NCBI RefSeq assembly: GCF_023898315.1
Contig: NC_064614.1
Coordinates: 1,054,008,432 to 1,054,072,431, forward strand
DNA: 64,000 bases
Reading direction: 5' to 3'
From: Schistocerca nitens
Lineage: Eukaryota; Arthropoda; Insecta; Orthoptera; Acrididae
Shown: one piece after another, positions 46,934-58,689 of the stretch
Position numbering within the stretch: position 1 is the stretch's first letter
How the letters are laid out: each line of letters opens with the position of its first letter
The notes under the pieces: model-generated
What the model saw: only the letters and a program-made list of their open reading frames with translations
What the model was told of the DNA's origin: nothing
Databases searched by the model: none
Program-made: the position numbers and the translations under genes

Positions 46934-48797
46934 GACCTGCCTCTTTTGGAGCCTGGCGAAATGGGGCAAACGGACATGGGAAATACAATCAGGCACATTG
47001 TAGTAATTTCAGAAGGGGAAGGGGCAGAACAAATAGAACATACCAAAATTTTGTACCCAGAATACAACCTGAAGTGAGTAGAATGAAGTTTGATAGGGAA
47101 TTTTAGGAAAACTTCTTATCTGAAAACAAAGATGAACAAAAAAGTAAAAAATATGAATTTGAATTAGAAGAAAACACTTTGACAAATTTCTTTAACAGTA
47201 GTAGCTTTTAATAGTGATGAGAACAGATCTGATGAGTATGGGGTAGTGAGAATGTTGAGTGACTGTGAAACAAGTGAAAATGCTAACACTGGTGCTGTAT
47301 GTGAGGAAGCTGATGTTCATGTGCTAGGCAATGGGAGTGAGAATGACAGAGTAATTCCAGATGAAATTACAGTAGATAATAAACAGGAAAATGAGGATGT
47401 GGTAGGACAGAGTAGTCACAGTGTTGAGGTTATTGAAGAAGTGTGTGAAGAGAAAAATGAGTTTGGTGTTGAAAATAATATTAAATGTGATGATAATGTT
47501 TCTAATGAGAATGATTCTGATGATGATGATAATGATGATGATGATATGTAACTTAAAAGAGTTAGATGGGATGGTATATGTAAAAGTTAAAGTTGATGAT
47601 TTGATGCTGAATGATTCTGGAATTTCTGGTGAGTGTTCGAGTAATGAGTTAAAAAACCAGCAGAGCAGTGCCTGATAGATTAATGTTACCAGTTGATGTC
47701 AGTGATGTTGTGTCTGAATGTGTTTGTGAAAATGGAAAGGAAGATCTAATTAGTGATAGAGTACTAAGTATAGTCAATGACTATAGTAGCAAATGTCAGT
47801 ATGGTGATCAAAAGTGTAAGGTCTTAAGTGAAATATGTCAAAGTGTGCACTCTGATGATAAAATTGCTATGAAAAATATGGAACATTCTCCTGGTGGTAA
47901 TATGATTAGTAAATGAGTAGAATCTGTAGTAAAAGGTAGTGATTGTGATAAAGTGATGAAAATAGTGACTATGATGACAGATGTGGGCAACGGCCTTGCT
48001 GCAGTGGATACACCAGTTCCCGTGAGATCACCGAAGTTAAGCGCTGTCGGGCGTGGTCGGCAGTTGGATGGGTAACCATCCAGGCCGCCGTGCGGTGTTG
48101 GCATTTTTCGGGGTGCACTCAGCCTCGTGATGCCAATTGAGGAGCTATTCGACTGAATAGTAGCGGCTTCAGTCAAGAATACCATCATAACGAATGGGAG
48201 AGCGGTGTGCTGACCCCACACCCCTCCTATCCGCATCCTCCTCTGGGGATGACATGGTGGTTGGATGGTCCTGGTAGGCCACTCGTGGCCTGAAGACGGA
48301 GTGAGTGATGGTGACAGATGTAACCATAGTGGCCAAAAGTTTGAAACCATAAATGAAATTTGTCAAAATGTGCATTTAGGAAAGGAAAGTTGTTTTGAAA
48401 TTTGGAACAGGTATCTAATAGTAATCCTATTAGTGAATGTGTACAAGTAGTGAAGAAAGGGAGTGTGTGTGCTGAAATCAGTAGCTTGCAGACAGATTTG
48501 AGGGAGCTTTGCAAAAACAATTATCCAGTTAATGAAAGTATCGCAAAACAGAATAAACAACCAGTAAATAGTAAACTTGTGTTGAAGACTGTATACTTTA
48601 TGCCACACACACAAATCTGTGATGTACACCTTGTCATGCCACACTATGAATATTCTGACTCAATAATCAAGAAAGTAATAATTGAAAGAAAATTACAACT
48701 CATAAAAAGCTCAATTAATGTCCACTGCTTTTTACAAATGCAAACACTGACAAGTGAGAAATCAGATAACTTAACACATATGAAGCTAGTTCTGTAA
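46934..48797 (+). pseudogene. Post-gag region of the LTR element, decayed
   Basis: Frames 47246-47551 (acidic, ending in a run of Asp/Asn encoded by a GAT repeat), 47668-47916 and 48402-48797 share the composition of 59200-60106. A possible retropepsin relic reads VKVDDLMLNDSGISGE near 47590 (D-S-G). No RT is visible. The 5S-derived SINE interrupts it at 47985. Confidence 0.5.
47985..48311 (+). mobile_element. 5S rRNA-derived SINE
   Basis: The first 110 bases (47993-48102) resemble eukaryotic 5S rRNA, including the internal promoter parts GAAGTTAAGC (48033-48042) and TTGGATGGGTAACC (48064-48077). An unrelated body of about 200 bp follows. A 10-bp target duplication TGACAGATGT lies at 47975-47984 and 48312-48321. 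The 5S-like part has diverged at many positions and ends early, so it is a retroposed promoter and not a 5S gene. Confidence 0.92.
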
Positions 48798-48934
48798 AAT
48801 ATTTTTTGTAGTTTTTTAATTCATATTTCTTTTATGTGTGAATATTTGCATATTTTTACCTATATTTTGTCTATTCATAGAGTGGGGGGTTGAAAAGGGT
48901 ATATTTCAACATTAATGTATGCTTTTACCTGACA

Positions 48935-49396
48935 TAGATTGCGGATTGTTTTTTTTATGTAGGACCATTTGAATTTGTTGTTACTTGGATTCAGGAATGT
49001 TACACAGCTGAAATTGTGCAGACAACCTTAATCATCCGTTTAGCATCATGATGTTTGTTCTTTTGATATTTGACACACCATTGGAAATTTATTTGTTATG
49101 CATCTTACTTTACACAGTAAAGATCATACTGTATACTTTAGCAAACTCTATGGTGAGTACTTATAGATTGGGGTTGTTTATTTTTTTATGTAGGACCATT
49201 TGAATTTGTTGTTATTTGGATTCAGGAATGTTACACAGCTGAAATTGTGCAGACAACCTTAATCATCCATTTAGCATAACGATATTGTTCTTTTGATATT
49301 TCACACACCACTGGAAATTTATTTGTTATGTATCTTACTTTACACAGTCAGGATCATACTGTATACTTTAGCAAACTCTATGGTGAGTACTTTAAC
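48935..49396. repeat. Tandem duplication of ~231 bp
   Basis: AGGACCATTTGAATTTGTTG at 48961 recurs at 49192; the copies run to GGTGAGTAC at 49152 and 49382. They differ by scattered substitutions and small indels. Located just after the decayed LTR-element coding region. Confidence 0.92.
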
Positions 49397-52300
49397 CCAG
49401 TGAAAGTGGGATAAATAATAAGAGGAAATTTAGTTTTATTTTTGTTATCACTGAATATTTGAACTTTTTTTAAATTCTCATCTCCATCATAAATTATGAA
49501 TTAAATAGTGATTTGAGGATATGAAATAGTTGAGAAATCATTCTGTACACTGTATAGTCAAGGCAACATCTTGAGGTGAACATCCTCTCAGAAACATATT
49601 TCAGTAGTTTTGAGGTGAAATTTAACAGGTATGGGATCTGTGGTACTTTCATAGATACATCATGTGGCATATGGTGCCTTGCCCCAGCCAGTGACTCCAT
49701 ATTTATTTTCTGGAATCACTCCCCCTTTACTATCCTATCTAGTTAGTAAGAGCAGCTAGGATCCTTCTACTATCCTAGAGTATACAGTGTGCAATTTGTA
49801 AGACACACGACTATCTTGACCAAGCACTTAACTTAGAGTGTGGAAGAACAAAACAACACTATCCATTTTTCTTATTAAGATTTATCATATAGTGACTTGC
49901 TACTGTGTACCAGTAAAATATGAACATAGTAATTTAGTCTGATAAAACATGTAGTGACAAGTGTAACAACTGGCTGAGGACAGTAAGAACAGATTCTATT
50001 TCAAATGATGACAACGTCAAATCATTCTAACAAAATTTTCCTCAGGAGGTTGCAAGTTCTTTTTGCAATTTGGGGTGGCAAACCCAAGGCTCCAAGCTGG
50101 TGTGACTCTTTCCTTTTTTTTCTCTCTTACTTATCTGTATAAACTCACCCTCTTCCACTTTCTGATTCGGACAAATAGTTGGAGACTGGATGCCAAAAGG
50201 AACTGGTACAGATTTAATAATGTGTGGTTTAATAATACAACCAGAATATGAATTTTGAGGAGATTTGGTGTAATATTTACCCATAATGTCTGTACAGTTT
50301 ATTCTCATTATGCTGATAAAGTTATAATCTCATTGTGCTGATGATTTTGTAAAAAGTTGAGAAAACGTTTAGAATTAGTGTGAAGTTTTCTTAAGATATC
50401 TGTTCTGCTATAGTAACAATTTATTACTTTACAACTGAGTTGTGATTACAATTAGGTTAGACTGTTTGTAGCCTTGTATATGTGTTCTTATTTCGTTTCA
50501 CCTGTTACTATACCTACTATGTGAAAGTCACTGGGTAGATGTTGATTTACTATCAAGTATGAAAATACTTTATATCATGATCTTGTCCTTAACATGTATT
50601 AGATCTAATATGTAATTGGAAAAGGAACAATTATCAGAAAAAAATTGTTATGTTTAAATTACTAGAATGGCTCCATCTGTGGAGCATAAGGAAAATGGAA
50701 TTTTATGTTGGAGATAGTTATTGGAACAGAAGTGTTCTGAATCCCAGGATTTAAGACTCACACAGTTTTATTTTTATGTAATTTTCTACCACTTCAATGA
50801 CCAAACCATTGGTAGTCATATATAATTATTCTTTTGCCATCCTAGTACAACAAAATAGAAATGATGTTTGCTACATGTCTGGTATCTGTACAAGTCATGC
50901 TTTCTCCTTTGTATAGATACAAGGTGTTCTTTGTCACTATGTCTACACAAATCTGAACTGTTCAATGCTGTTGTATATTACAGAAAGTCAATGCTTTTAA
51001 ATATATAAAAATGTGAGCTTACACTCAGATCCTTAATGAAAACTGGTTAAATTTCTCCAATATCTTATTGAGAATATTCTGGCGAGCACTAATGATTCAT
51101 GTGTATTGAGTAGCAAAGGAAAAACTAAAGATTGAGGATTCGTATTCATGGTATAGTTACAGGTCTTGCAGACATTTACTTTCAATTGAAGACTAGTTGA
51201 TTCATTAATATGTAACTGATGAGGGAATATATATTTATCATGGCTGAACTAACCATTTTACTCCTAGTACTAACCCATTTATATTTAACCACTAGTACTT
51301 TACCCTTTGCCTTAACCTATGTTGGAAGTTGCCTTATCTGTGCCCAATTTTAATTACTGTCTTATCAGATGTTGCTGCATCCTGTCAAATTTGGTGATGA
51401 CCAATGAGAAATCTGTCAACTAGTTGTTGAGCAGTGTGTGTTCTGGAAGTATCCTGCTGGTATTTAATTTGCCAATGTAAATCTGATTGTACAGTGGCAT
51501 GTGGTCATGGTGGCTTTCAGTCTCTACAAGAAGATGCTGAAAAATTTGGGATGACAACTTTCAAGCTACGAGAACAATGTGCCTTTGACAGTTATTATGG
51601 GCAAATCCCTTTATCCATCCTTGTGTTTTCCTGACCTGAAATGTTCATGCCGGCTCAGTTGTTCTAGAGTCAGAGTTTGACTTGTAAAGAGATGAGGACG
51701 TTTGGTGAACAACTGGTACAGTCATTATGTCTATGTGTATTTCAACAGCTGAAAACTGACATAATTTTTCCATGAAAATAGATGTCTGAAAGGCTAATAA
51801 TTATTATTTCTTGTAAATTGTTTGAAACTACCTATACATGATACGATGCATACTATAATCATCTGTTTAATCTGGTCTGCCTAGACTCAATACAATGATA
51901 TACCGTTACATGCGATACATTCCTTTATAATCACCTTTTGTCAATGTAATTTCAGACGTTGAGTGTTTATTCATATGCACTGCTGCTTGTAACGCTTTCT
52001 GCCTATACTTAATACAATGATATACTGTTCTCAGCAATCACTTATTATCAATGCTCTTTTCTTTTCAAAAGAAATGCACTTACTATAATCTACAACTTAC
52101 AGGCACATAAATAGAACTACTGATGTATTGACATATACTATGATGTGATGTTGTATGCAACCTAATTCTCTGTAATTATTCATTGTATTTGTAGTAAACA
52201 GCTTTCTTGTAGCATACAGCCTACCCTAGCAATTATTAACAGCAATTTCATAACTATAATTGATCCTATCACTCTGCTAATGACTGTTTATTTATAAGTA

Positions 52301-52983
52301 CTGCCACTTGGAAACATATGTACATATCTTTCATCTTTGCCTTATATAAAATTTTGTAACATGGTTCACATAATGTGAACCTTGTAACACTTGGGTGATC
52401 CACCCAATGAGACAGTTGACTTTGTTTATTTTTTGATATGAGATATACTGCAATTCGATGCATTTGCTACCTTATTTTTAATTTTTCATGTTTATGTAAT
52501 AATTTATTTTTTAGTAGCAATAGATATCAGAGGAAATAAGAATTCTGTATCTCGCTTTAGTAATTTTCATGTATATGTCTCAGATATGTGATAGGTTTCA
52601 ATATTATATGTTTATGTAATTGATTATGTTCGATCAAATACAGATACTAGAGGGACTGCTTGTAAGTCAGCTGATAGGATATAGCATTTGTTTCTTGGCC
52701 AACCAATACAGCATTATATTTGTCATTTGCTCTGTCTAGCGGAATGCTATTTGTTCACCCTTCATTGATCAGTCAATAGGGAGTGATGGGGTTAATTTTT
52801 GGGGATTGGGAAGGTGAAGCTGTGGCAAGTCCGTTCTGCAGGGAATGCCGAACACTCTTCTCCATCCAGCACCACAGTGAAGTACTGGAACAGTGGGGGT
52901 CCTGGGTAGGGGGGTAGGGGGTTAGGGGAGTTTCCTGTCTTGGGGGTCTGTTGTCTTTTCTTCTTCAACTCCAAACTCTGAAC
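49397..52983. other. 3.6 kb of anonymous AT-rich sequence
   Basis: No gene, RNA gene or recognised element. Frames 50042-50308, 51434-51634 and 52269-52463 lack motifs. Short phrases recur (CTTAATACAATGATATAC-like at 51890 and 52010), suggesting unlabelled old repeats. Confidence 0.45.
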
Positions 52984-53560
52984 CTTCTATTTCATTTCAT
53001 ACTTCTCATCAGAGTACCAAGCTATCCTTCCCTCTGTCCACATACGTATGTCTCTATTTCTGAGACCCTTCTTATTTACTGTGTCAGCTTTATTAAGCGA
53101 CTGAAACCTATTTTATAGGATGATCTGGGGAACAAGCTAGCATTTCTGCGTTATTAGATATAACCATACTCAGTCATACTATATTATTTATATATATCTG
53201 ATTTTGTTGTGTGTTGTCAACCAAATGATAAACATTTACTTATGTATTTACTTTGCTGTATACTAGCATCAGAATCTTCTATTTCATTTATTACTTCTCA
53301 TTTGAGTACCAAGTTATCCTTGTCTCCGTCCACATGCATTAGTCTCTATTGCTGAGACCCTTCTAATTTACCTTGTCAACCTATTAAATAACAAAAGCCT
53401 GTTTTATAGGAGGAACCAGGAAACAAGCTAGAATTTCTGCATTACTAGATGTAACCATACTCTGTCATACTATATTATTTATTTATCTCTGATTTTGTTG
53501 TATGTTGTCAACCAAATGATAAACATGTAGTTATGTATTTACTTTATATCTAAAAAGAAA
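52984..53560. repeat. Tandem duplication of ~292 bp
   Basis: CTTCTATTTCATTT at 52984 recurs at 53276, and blocks such as CAACCAAATGATAAACAT and CATACTATATTATTTAT recur at matching offsets. The copies are moderately diverged. Confidence 0.9.
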
Positions 53561-53858
53561 GATGATGAGACTTACCAAACAAAAGCGCTGGCAGGTCGAT
53601 AGACACACAAAAAAAAAAAAAAAAAAAAAACACAAACACACACACAAAATTCTTGCTTTCGCAACCAACGGTTGCTTCGTCAGGAAAGAGGGAAGGAGAG
53701 GGAAAGATGAAAGGATGTGGGTTTTAAGGGAGAGGGTAAGGAGTCATTCCAATCCCGGGAGCGGAAAGACTTACCTTAGGGGGAAAAAAGGACAGGTATA
53801 CCCTCGCACACACACACATATCCATCCACACATACAGACACAAGCAGACATATTTAAA
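53556..53858. repeat. AC-rich interspersed repeat with poly-A core
   Basis: An A-run of about 20 (53610-53630) and ACAC-rich stretches at 53630-53650 and 53800-53850 enclose a fixed body (CAACCAACGGTTGCTTCGTC; CATTCCAATCCCGGGAGCGG). I recognise this as a common orthopteran dispersed repeat from memory only. It abuts the truncated RTE LINE at 53859. The frame 53562-53861 is a by-product. Confidence 0.65.
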
Positions 53859-54292
53859 TAGTCTCCCTGTATTTTACCCCTGCCACCTTCAGAATTTGAG
53901 AGAGAGTATTCCAGTCAACATTGTCAAAAGCTTTCTCTAAGTCTACAAACACTAGAAATGTACGTTTGACTTTCCTTAATCTATTTTCTAAGATAAGTCG
54001 TAGGGTCAGTATTGCCTCACGTGTTCCAACATTTCTACGGAATCCAAACTGATCTTCCCCAAGGTCGGCTTCTACCAGTTTTTCCATTTGTCTGTAAAGA
54101 ATTTGCGATAGTATTTTGCAGCTGTGGTTTTAAACTGATAGTTCAGTAATTTTCACATCTGTCAATACCTGCTTTATTTGGGATTGGAATTATTATATTC
54201 TTCTTAAAGTCTGAGGGTATTTCACCTGTCTCATACATCTTGCTCACCAGATGGTAGAGTTTTGTCAGGACTTGCTCTCCCAAGACCTTTTT
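53854..54292 (-). pseudogene. RTE reverse transcriptase, first part only
   Basis: After a broken stretch (KMYETGEIPSDFKKNIIIPI at about 54250), frame 54087-53854 gives MEKLVEADLGEDQFGFRRNV, REAILTLRLI and FLVFVDLEKAFDNVDWNTL, the block with the first catalytic Asp. The protein then ends at the boundary with the AC-rich repeat, so the ADD motif is gone. Confidence 0.88.
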
Positions 54293-54856
54293 TCAACTCA
54301 GGTCTTTCAGTGTTCTGTCAAACTCTTCACACAGTATCATATCTCCCATTTCATCTTCATCTACATCCTCCTCCATTTCCATAATATTGTCCTCAAGTAC
54401 ATCGTCTTTGTATTGACCCTCTATATACTTCTTCCACCTTTCTGCTTTCCCTTGTTTGCTTAGAACTGGGTTTCCATCTGAGCTCTTCATATTCATACAA
54501 GTGGCTCTCTTTTCTCCAAAGGTCTCTTTAATTTTCCTGCAGGCAATATCTATCTTACCCCTAGTGAGATAAGCCTCTACATCCTTACATTTGTCCTCTA
54601 GCCATCCCTGCTTAGCCATTTTGCACTTCCAGTCAATCTCATTTTTGAGATGTTTGTATTCCTTTTTGCCTGCATCATTTACTGCATTTTTATATTTTCT
54701 CCTCTCATCAATTAAATTCAATATTTCTTCTGTTACCCAAGGATTTCTACTAGCCCTCATCATTTTACCTACTTTATCCTCTGCTGCCTTCACTACTTCA
54801 TTCCTCAGAGCTACCCATTCTTCTTCTACTGTCTTTCTTTCCCCCATTCCTGTCAA
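54293..54856 (-). pseudogene. RTE ORF linker between endonuclease and RT
   Basis: 187 open codons, Lys/Glu-rich and helical (VTEEILNLIDERRKYKNAVN; RWKKYIEGQYKDDVLEDNIM), the connecting region of RTE proteins. It ends just before the RT fingers. Confidence 0.8.
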
Positions 54857-55029
54857 TTGTTCCCTTATGCTCTACCTGAAACTCTGTACAACCTCTGGTT
54901 TAGTCAGTTTATCCAGGTCTCATCTCCTTGAATTCCCACCTTTTTGCAGTTCCTTCAGCTTTAATCTACAGTTCATGACCAATAGCTTGTGGTCAGAGTC
55001 CAGATCTGCCCCTAGAAATGTCTTACAAT

Positions 55030-55806
55030 TTAAAGCTGGTTCCTAAATCTCTGTCTTGCTATTATATAATCTATCTGATACCTTCTAGTATCTCCATGAT
55101 TCTTCCATGTATACAACCTTCTTTTATGATTCTTGAACCAAGTGTTAGCTATGATTAAGTTATGCTCTGGGCAAAATTCTACCAGGCAACTTCCTCTTTC
55201 ATTTCTTACCCCCAATCCATATTCACCTACAATGTTTCCTTCTCTCCCTTTTCCTACTCTCAAATTCCAGTCACCCATGACTATTAAACTTTTGTCTTCC
55301 TTCAGCATCTGAATAATTTCTTTTTTCTTGTCATACATTTCATCAGTTTCTTCATCATCTGCAGAGCTAGTTGGCATATAAACTTGTACTACTGTAGTAG
55401 GCATAGGCTTCATGTCTATCTTGGCCACAATAATGCGTTCACTATGCTGTTTGTAGTAGCTTACCCGCACTCATATGTTTTTATTTATTATTAAACCTAC
55501 TCCTGCGTTACCCCTATTTGATTTTGTATTGATAACCCTGTACTCACCTGACCAAAAGTCTTGTACCTCCTGCCACTGAAATTCCATAATTCCCACTATA
55601 TCTAACTTTAACCTATCAATTTCCCTTTCTAAATTTTCTAACCTACCTGCCCGATTAAGGGATCTGACATTCCACGCTCTGATCCATAGAACGCCAGTTT
55701 TCTTTCTCCTGATAATGACGTCCACTTGAGTAGTCCCTGCCCGGAGATCCGAATGGGGGACTATTTTACCTCCAGAATATTTTACCCAAGAGGACACCAT
55801 CATCAT
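55030..55806 (-). pseudogene. RTE endonuclease domain, two frames split by one stop
   Basis: Frames 55806-55471 and 55470-55030 lie in the same reading frame and are separated by a single TGA, so one point change disrupts the domain. Motifs: LWIRAWNVRSLNRAGRLENL, IVGIMEFQWQEVQDFWSGEY, VVQVYMPTSSADDEE, SLIVMGDWNLRVGKGREGN, YGLGVRNERGSCLVEFC and RRYQIDYIIARQRF. The usual S-D-H end would lie after 55030, where a stop and frame change occur. It nicks target DNA to prime reverse transcription. Confidence 0.9.
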
Positions 55807-56115
55807 TTAACCATAAAGTAAAGTTGCATGCCTTCAGGAAAAATTACAGCTGTACTTTCCCCTTGCATCAGCTGTTCACAGTATCAGCACAGCAAGGCCG
55901 TTTTGGTTAGTGTTACAAGGCCAGATCAGTCAATCATCCAGGCTGTTGCCCCTGCAACTGCTGAAAAGGCTGCTGCCCCTCTTCAGGAACCATATGTTTG
56001 TCTGGCTTCTCAACAGATACCCCTCCGTTGTGGTTGCACCTTCAGTACGACCATCTGTATTGCTGAGGCACGCAAGCCTCCCCACCAACGGCAAGGTCCA
56101 TGGTTCATGGGGGTT

Positions 56116-57236
56116 TTCTACTCTACTTGATACATAATCACTACCTAATAGGTGTACACCAGGTATAAATTTTAACCATACCAGGAGTAAATCCATACAT
56201 ATACTCCAGTCGTCTTAATACTTTGGGAAGACATCTAAACACAATATGTGTAACACTCTCACAACAACCAAACCAATGTCCAGATTTTCTCTTTCTGCCT
56301 ATCAGTACACATTCTATATTGTCTCATCCCTTCTTCCCCATCTAAAATGAATAATTATTTTACTGGGATTCTATTCACACCTCTGTCCATCAACTGCATG
56401 GCTACTTTTCTCTCAGGGAAATATTCAGTTCTATGGCAACTCATTTTTTCAAATCACATTCTACTAAACCACCATACCATTAATTGTGAAAAACACAGTC
56501 TTAACAGTGGTACATAAAAGGACACTCTTAGGTCTCAATACATTCATCACCAGACTCAAACTGTAAGCAAGTCTCTTTCTCTTCACCACTCTTGTTCAAT
56601 ATTTCTATAACACATGGTTTAAGTTGGATTGCATCTCGTTCCAAACAACAATAAGTTCCAGTACCTCAGTGGAAAGGTCATCAATTACACTCTTACTACA
56701 ACTTCCATTACAACAACATTCTTTTTGTGTCTACATCTGTAAAGTGATCTTGAATGACCTTACTAATTTGGCAGGGTCACAGATCTTACTTCGCACACCT
56801 CTCTCGCACAATACTCTAACAACTCAAAAACATAATTCTCAGAAATCTAATTTTATAAAAGGACTGAAACATCACATCTCAAACTTCAGCTTTTGTCACA
56901 CATACAGAATGTATACACTCCAACTACTCCTAAATTAATTCATATCTGAATACTCTTGGCACTTATTCTCACTTTACTTAAACATATGAGTACTGAGAAA
57001 TTTTTCCTTTCAGCACTGTACTCACATTGCCTTAACAACATATCATTACTCAGTTTACTCATCACCCACAAACAATTATTATAATATCATCCACATTTAC
57101 ACTCAACATTGGCTTCTCTCTTAATCTTGGCATACATACTGTGTCACTGCATCAGTATCACCTTCATCATTTACATTCTAATCTACAACACTCATACCTC
57201 CTCACACAAAGGACATCTAAGAATTCAAAATAAGGT
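56116..57236 (+). repeat. Unrecognised ~2-kb repeat, copy I
   Basis: Landmarks CCAGTCGTCTTAATACTTTG (56205), CATAATTCTCAGAAATCTAA (56831), TTTACTCATCACCC and CATACCTCCTCACACAAAGG (57194) in usual order. It ends at 57236, where the LTR-element remnant starts. Confidence 0.75.
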
Positions 57237-58469
57237 GGGTTTATTTATTTTGTTTTTTATTAGGTCCTGTTGCCTACATATTTTCCAAAGCGTGTGTGGC
57301 TCCTCTGGTGTAAAGTGTCATATCTTTGGACTTGATCATCTATGATTTATTTTTGTCACTACATTTGTACTGCCATGTTGCATTCGCTTACTTCTGTACT
57401 AAATAAGTGCATATTCGACATCTAAAGTGTGTTATTACCACCCTACGATACATAATAGCCACACAGTAGTGACCTCGACATCTTTGTTGTGTGTTCGTGA
57501 GTTATTTTGTGCTTCTCTTCATCATTAACGGACTTCATGTGCCAGCCCATATTGTCTTCAGCACAGTGGATCTACCAGTGCTAGTGCCATGCACCCTTTT
57601 AACTGTGAGTGCGTCTATACACGTGTACATAATGCAGGTTTGGTTAAAAGTGAACAATTATCTACTCCTGGCAATGCCGGCAGACACTTAACCTTATAAC
57701 TGGCTCAACATGGCCACCATCAAGTGCGACTACACGGCAACAGCCACTTCATGGACAGTGCATGCCGCCTAGTGACATTGTGAACAATTATTCAGTCAAG
57801 AGCGTTGTGGTTTACCCACTGGCTACCCATTGGCTGCGCAGTGTCATTCAATTTGGTTTGATGTGCCGACAAATTTCCAGAACAATGAATCGAACATTAC
57901 AGTACACAGGGTTGCACATTCTTATATCCCTAATGTCACAACACCCCCTCTGCTTGCCGTTTCAGTGATGCCAGTTGCCTTGCCTTGACTGTGCCAGTTT
58001 CCACAACTGTTGCTCCGTGGTTGCACCACGATCGCCTTCTGCCAGCTTTCATAATGGCACTGGCCGTTCCGCCTGTGCCAGTTGCTGGGTCACCACCCTC
58101 CCCCTGCACCATGGTTGCACCACAACCTCCTTCCGCCTGCTGTTGAAATGGCAGGCCTGCAATTGGGACACATCATGCCATCAGTTGGCACGATCGCCAA
58201 CTTAACCCACATTCACCTTCTCCAGTCTGTCCCCTTGCCTGTTGGTACTAACCTGTCAAAACTAAAAGTCCTTCATACTCAACAAGAATTCAGATTCGCT
58301 ACCCAGGCTCCTCACAATCCACCGTCCTCACCTCAGATCCCTTCACTGCTGTACAAGGACTTGCCTGGTTTAAACACTCCCCCCCCCCCCCCCCTGCCAC
58401 CAGGTGCTTCCTTTACATGCATACCTTCATATTTGTCTTTGTGCTCCACACTCTAAGGATGGGGGCTAA
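57237..58469 (+). pseudogene. Decayed Gypsy-type internal region, Pro-rich
   Basis: A chain of broken frames (57491-57691, 57762-57968, 57975-58205, 58082-58456) rich in Pro, His and Leu, with WLKVNNYLLLAMPADT near 57650 and a poly-C-derived Pro run (58378-58394). It is followed directly by a polypurine-tract-like AAGGATGGGGG (58455-58465) and an LTR, so RT and integrase have been deleted. The assignment rests mainly on the PPT-LTR junction. Confidence 0.5.
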
Positions 58470-58676
58470 TGTGACGACTATCAACCAAGTTGCATACAAC
58501 ATCTTTGTTTTTGAAGCTCTTTGTGAGCAGTCTGTGGTCGCGTGCAAAACAGTAAACATGTTTGTATGGAGAATCACCAAGATGCCTATATCTAAATATG
58601 TGTGCTGCGAACCAATAAAATAGTGTTTATTAAATGTGGTATAGTGCACATCATTGGATCCGGCAATCCTACAACA
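58470..58676 (+). other. Probable 3' LTR of a Gypsy-type element
   Basis: It starts TGTGACGACTATCAACC right after the purine tract and ends near CCTACAACA (58676). It contains AATAAA at 58614, a plausible polyadenylation signal. The partner LTR is not in view. Confidence 0.55.
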
Positions 58677-58689
58677 CAAAACCCATAAA

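Larger units (their letters stand above)
53859..56115 (-). mobile_element. RTE-type LINE with intact 5' leader, 3'-truncated
   Basis: On the minus strand it starts near 56115 with a GC-richer leader (CCGTTGGTGGGGAGGCTTGC), continues through endonuclease, linker and the first part of RT, and stops at 53859 against the AC-rich repeat. It is unusual for a LINE copy to keep its 5' end and lose its 3' end, so a later deletion or insertion removed the RT palm and tail. Confidence 0.88.

Noticed and set aside
47993-48102. 5S rRNA gene
   Set aside because: It is diverged, shortened, fused to an unrelated body and flanked by a target duplication, so it is a SINE.
55828-56130. 100-codon plus-strand frame as a gene
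   Set aside because: It is the antisense of the RTE LINE leader, whose GC-rich sequence leaves chance frames open.
57109-57345. Frame with a hydrophobic stretch as a membrane protein gene
   Set aside because: It crosses the border between repeat copy I and the LTR-element remnant and is not a single evolutionary unit.
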